A stretch of 64,000 bases of DNA from Sinohyriopsis cumingii (lineage: Eukaryota > Mollusca > Bivalvia > Unionida > Unionidae), in assembly GCA_028554795.2 (NCBI GenBank), contig CM068835.1, positions 34,752,901-34,816,900 of the forward strand. The letters run 5' to 3'. Positions 60,572 to 64,000 of this stretch are shown piece by piece. A program made the translations under genes and the position numbers. Below the pieces are notes generated by a model that ran no database searches, was not told the origin of the DNA, and saw nothing but the letters and a program-made list of their open reading frames with translations. Within the stretch, counting starts at the first letter, position 1. Every line of letters begins with the position of its first letter.

Positions 60572-63570
60572 AGAGAGACAGAGAGAGAGAATACCTATTC
60601 CCTGTATGACTGAAAGAAACAATATGACGCTCTTACAGTCCATATCCATGTTAGGTTTGCTCACGAATAACCCTATCTGCAAATGGTGCTTTATACTGAC
60701 TTGAGTGAAAACACCCAATATTTAACTGATGTGTTCGTCAGTGATTGGTATATCCAGTACATCTAAAATTAGACATAGAAATCCCTCGTGCTATTTACAG
60801 ATTCGAACGTGCAGAATCCTGGGAAGGAAAGAGTTCGTGCAATAAAAAGAGCAAGATCTAAATCGAGTGATGACGTCTTTGGAATAAGCTACCAGGAAGT
60901 GTTGTTACACAGAGAAGAGCTGGAAGATTTAAAAGTGTCTTAAATAATTCAATCATGCGATGTCCTTGAAAATTCGACTTAAGGCATAGCATATTTCCGT
61001 TACGTGGAATACAGAATTGCGTTAATTTCGAAGAAAACATCCCGAGTATTAAATGTAACACCCGTGTAATACCGAACTGTACGCATTTATGTGTAGCTAA
61101 GTTTCTAACGCATTGCATAAGAGCGGAGCCAAGTTGCACTTAGTCATTTATTGGCCCCCGCTCAGCTGTTGCTTTTTTTGTGCATCCAGACATGTCTTGT
61201 GCATTGTCGTGAATATTTATGAGACCATGTGATGTCAATCTACGTTGCCATCGAAGATCTCTAAAAGTCCTGTATTGATTGATTCTCAGTGCTATTAAAT
61301 CTACGGGATCTGCATGCAGGAAGGAATTTTGCAATAACTTTAATTAGGATCCGTTTGACATGTAAATTTATCAAACGCCCGGCTTTGGTTCAAATAGATA
61401 ATCTGATCTACTTGTTCTGCCACTACACCCCCACCCCTAATCCCGGAAAGACGGCGGCACTTTTTTCTTTACGTTTGTTTTCCCCAACAAAGATATGAAT
61501 TAAATATAGTAGCCACTGGACTTATTGGAATTTTCGTATTTGTTATTATAGTTTGTTCTGGAAATTACCTGCGATTAGCCGCGAAGATGACTTGGAATAA
61601 TTGCAAGTCCATCTTACTGGATGGCAGTTTGAACACTGTTTTACATTTTTGTGCTGACACCGATATAAATTATACCAACTTACTTAATATTAGAAAATCT
61701 TACGTCACTGGCATATTGCTTGAATGCACACGTACTTAGATTTATTCGCCAGGGTAATTAGGTCATACTGGGGAATTCCGAAAGGATATGGGTGAAGGCA
61801 GTACCTTATCACCGAAAACGAAAGTAAATGCGCGACAAGAAACAAAAGTTTCACGTGAAATGCATTAAACCGAGCCGAGAATGAATTGCAACCGAGAATT
61901 TATAGGAACTGAAACTGAAACAATTCGGACGTTAAACAGATATTAGTGTAAATATATTGATTGTTTTGCTGTTGTTGTTGTCTATGCTGTTGTTGTCTGC
62001 GTGCTGGTTTTATCAGTAATTTTAGCACAATGTTGGCTCTATCATGCAGAGAAAATAGAAGCTATACACGTTTCTCAAGGACACGCTGAGGTAACAGGCC
62101 TGGGCGGGTATCGAACCCGCTCTTCTTGGACCACTAGTTGCGCTACTTGGTTGACTGTGAAGTGTGTACGTTACAGAGCGGTGAGTATTTAAGAGAGGTG
62201 ATGGTGGGGTTGATAAAATTGCAAAATGATGTTGCATATGAAAATCCACCGCCTCCAAAATGTCTGCGGTCAGCTACGACTGTATGGCTCCAGATATCTA
62301 ACTATACACTATCCAAATCCGTGCTTGCACACACGCTCAGTCGATAACGTTTTATCTGTAATCGGAAAGAATACTGTCGTTGACTAAGTTCAGTGTAGCA
62401 TCATTACAATTGTGTGGCTAGTGTACGAAGTGTACGGTTTGATGAGACTTCCATTCCTGTATACATGGTGGCTCATCTGGCCATTATTTTGCTTGCCATT
62501 GTTTCATGAGACTCAGTTTGTATGCACTTTTCACAAGGCCATCTTCTCTCTGTCGTCATCGCTCTGACCTTTTAGGTTGAATAATTTAATATTTTTGGAC
62601 AAGTGGGTGGGTGTTCGTAAGTTTTGGGATGTTTAAGTTATCACGTAATGTTTTCTATCTTCTTTTTATGTGGTCAGATTTATGCACTCAGGTAAGCTTA
62701 TTTGTTTATTCAAGATATTTTAACGGAAATAAGACTCAATCAATCATCGTTGAGCCGAGAAATACAATTACTATAGCGCAGAGCGAATTTAGTCAGTTAC
62801 TACTATTGTCATTCCTAATCATTGTGATAATTGGTTTTCGCTGTCAATCTGACTGCGCTTCAGTATATGTGAGCATCTGAATTATTTTTTATCAGCTATC
62901 GATAATAGCGAAGTTACATATTCTGATAATGCCTGTTTATTTTGTAGGTGAATAGCCTCCTTTCATGTACAGCTTCCTCGTCTTATTGATTTTCCGCTGG
63001 TACTGACCTTATACACAAATATTGTTCAACTTTTATATTTCTATTTTATTATGCTGGTAGAAATATGTGTACATTATAGTACTATTACATACATACATAC
63101 ATACATAAATGTGAAATCACCAAACTCTGCTCGGGTAAAAAAAAAAAAAAAACGTGTTTGATCTCCACTATGAGCTGCTTTATAAATGACCACTCTCTAT
63201 ATAATTTGCATCGATTATTCCTGCGCTACATGGCGATGTTTTATGTAACCCAATGGTAACATTTTAATAGCTCTGTTTGATGTATTGATGATGTTTAAAT
63301 AGCATGATAGTGTTTCAGTAGTAAGATATGAATGAAGCCTTGACACCATTGCAGAAAATGCAAATAGTCAAGGAAGCAGCCTCGCAGTTAATGGTTTTCT
63401 TGTTTTCATACAGTAGTAGCGTAAGTTGTCAAGCGATCACATTCAAATATTAGCTGTGTTTCAGTAGTATGTGATATCTGAGGTCTATATGGAACAGTAA
63501 TTGTATTTATTCAGTGAACCGTTTTATTTTATTATTTGGCTTGAGAGACAGTTGATATTTAGAAGACATT
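59890..63570. other. AT-rich DNA with simple repeats, no gene recognised
   Basis: Contains (GA)n at 60,537-60,590, ATA/ATC triplet runs near 60,390-60,430, a tRNA-like B box phrase (minus strand GGGTTCGATACCCG, near 62,110) and TACA runs near 63,090. No coding pattern was seen. Confidence 0.4.
60537..60590. repeat. (GA)n microsatellite
   Basis: About 25 GA units with two interruptions. Confidence 0.85.
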
Positions 63571-63577
63571 TAGCAGG

Positions 63578-63680
63578 AAGTCTCGTAGTCGTCCACATGA
63601 CCTACTAGTGACGTAGACCGAGCTACATGAAGTCTCGTAGTCGTCCACATGACCTACTAGTGACGTAGACTAGCTACTGG
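63578..63680 (+). repeat. 52 bp tandem duplication
   Basis: GTCTCGTAGTCGTCCACATG through TAGTGACGTAGAC occurs twice in a row, almost identical. Confidence 0.85.
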
Positions 63681-64000
63681 AAGAGGCAACCCACTTCGCG
63701 GAGTATGATGAACATAATCTCCTTGGGTTTTCTGTCGCAAAAACATTTATATTTATTCAAAATGTGCTATAACGTCTAATCAAATGTAATTGTGTGTATT
63801 TGAACTAACTTGCATTCAGCTCTTTTCACTATCTATCTATCTACTTTCTAGCTACCTTTATCCAACCATGTCTTCTTTGTCTTTCGTTATACACACCGAG
63901 TCATTGTGATACTTGGTTTTCGCTATCTATCTGTTATATGCTCACACTTAGTTGGCAACGACGCCGGAACCTATGTGGTAGCCCGAGGTTTGGTTTAAAC

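Overview
The window looks like marine invertebrate DNA, most probably from a mollusc. The host part is AT-rich and has introns, tRNA-derived SINEs with bivalve-like tails, long TA/GT/GA microsatellites and minisatellites. Species cannot be fixed by eye.

Region 1 (1-26,530) holds two related virus-like Maverick/Polinton (adintovirus-like) elements in the same orientation. Copy 1 (1 to about 9,660) begins before the window. It carries the end of a chromodomain integrase, a small membrane protein, a penton-like protein, a basic core protein, a major capsid protein candidate, an acidic protein, an adenain-type protease and three small tandem genes. Copy 2 (about 12,283-26,530) is nearly complete but decayed: protein-primed-type DNA polymerase B, a BIR (IAP-type) protein, packaging ATPase, three core/structural-type genes, integrase, then the same late block as copy 1 with most of the protease deleted, and one small gene. 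Together they give the expected Polinton set: replication (PolB), integration (RVE integrase), packaging (ATPase), and capsid formation and maturation (two capsid proteins, core protein, protease). A separate 2.4 kb CACTG-ended DNA transposon with an open transposase ORF sits inside the penton-like gene of copy 1, flanked by a TTA duplication.

The most unusual signal is at the small genes. Each has the same upstream motif (GGGGGATGTTTTCC followed by ACGTCCGCGC and a TATA-like box 55-59 nt before the ATG). At least three of the four (and probably all) end, 31-33 nt after the stop, in a near-perfect metazoan histone-mRNA 3' stem-loop followed by ACCC and a GAAAAGAAA/GAAAAGAGA purine block like the U7-binding downstream element. 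The late capsid-protease block instead ends with AATAAA. This suggests that one mobile element uses two 3'-end formation systems.

Region 2 (9,660-12,283), between the two elements, has a 155 bp inverted repeat, a 99 bp tandem duplication and simple repeats. Region 3 (26,600-31,800) is AT-rich intergenic DNA with a minisatellite.

Region 4 (31,829-47,901, minus strand) is the 3' part of a host single-pass membrane protein gene. I joined eleven exons by splice sites and phase: two cadherin-type repeats, a Thr-rich stalk, a transmembrane helix and a short tail with an NPTY motif. Two exons have been tandemly duplicated together with their flanking introns, and one intron carries a 2.6 kb array of a 39 bp repeat.

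Region 5 (47,902-64,000) holds SINEs, a 5'-truncated LINE (endonuclease plus reverse transcriptase, broken only by two TAG codons) nested in a 53 bp satellite, degenerate repeats and otherwise featureless AT-rich DNA.
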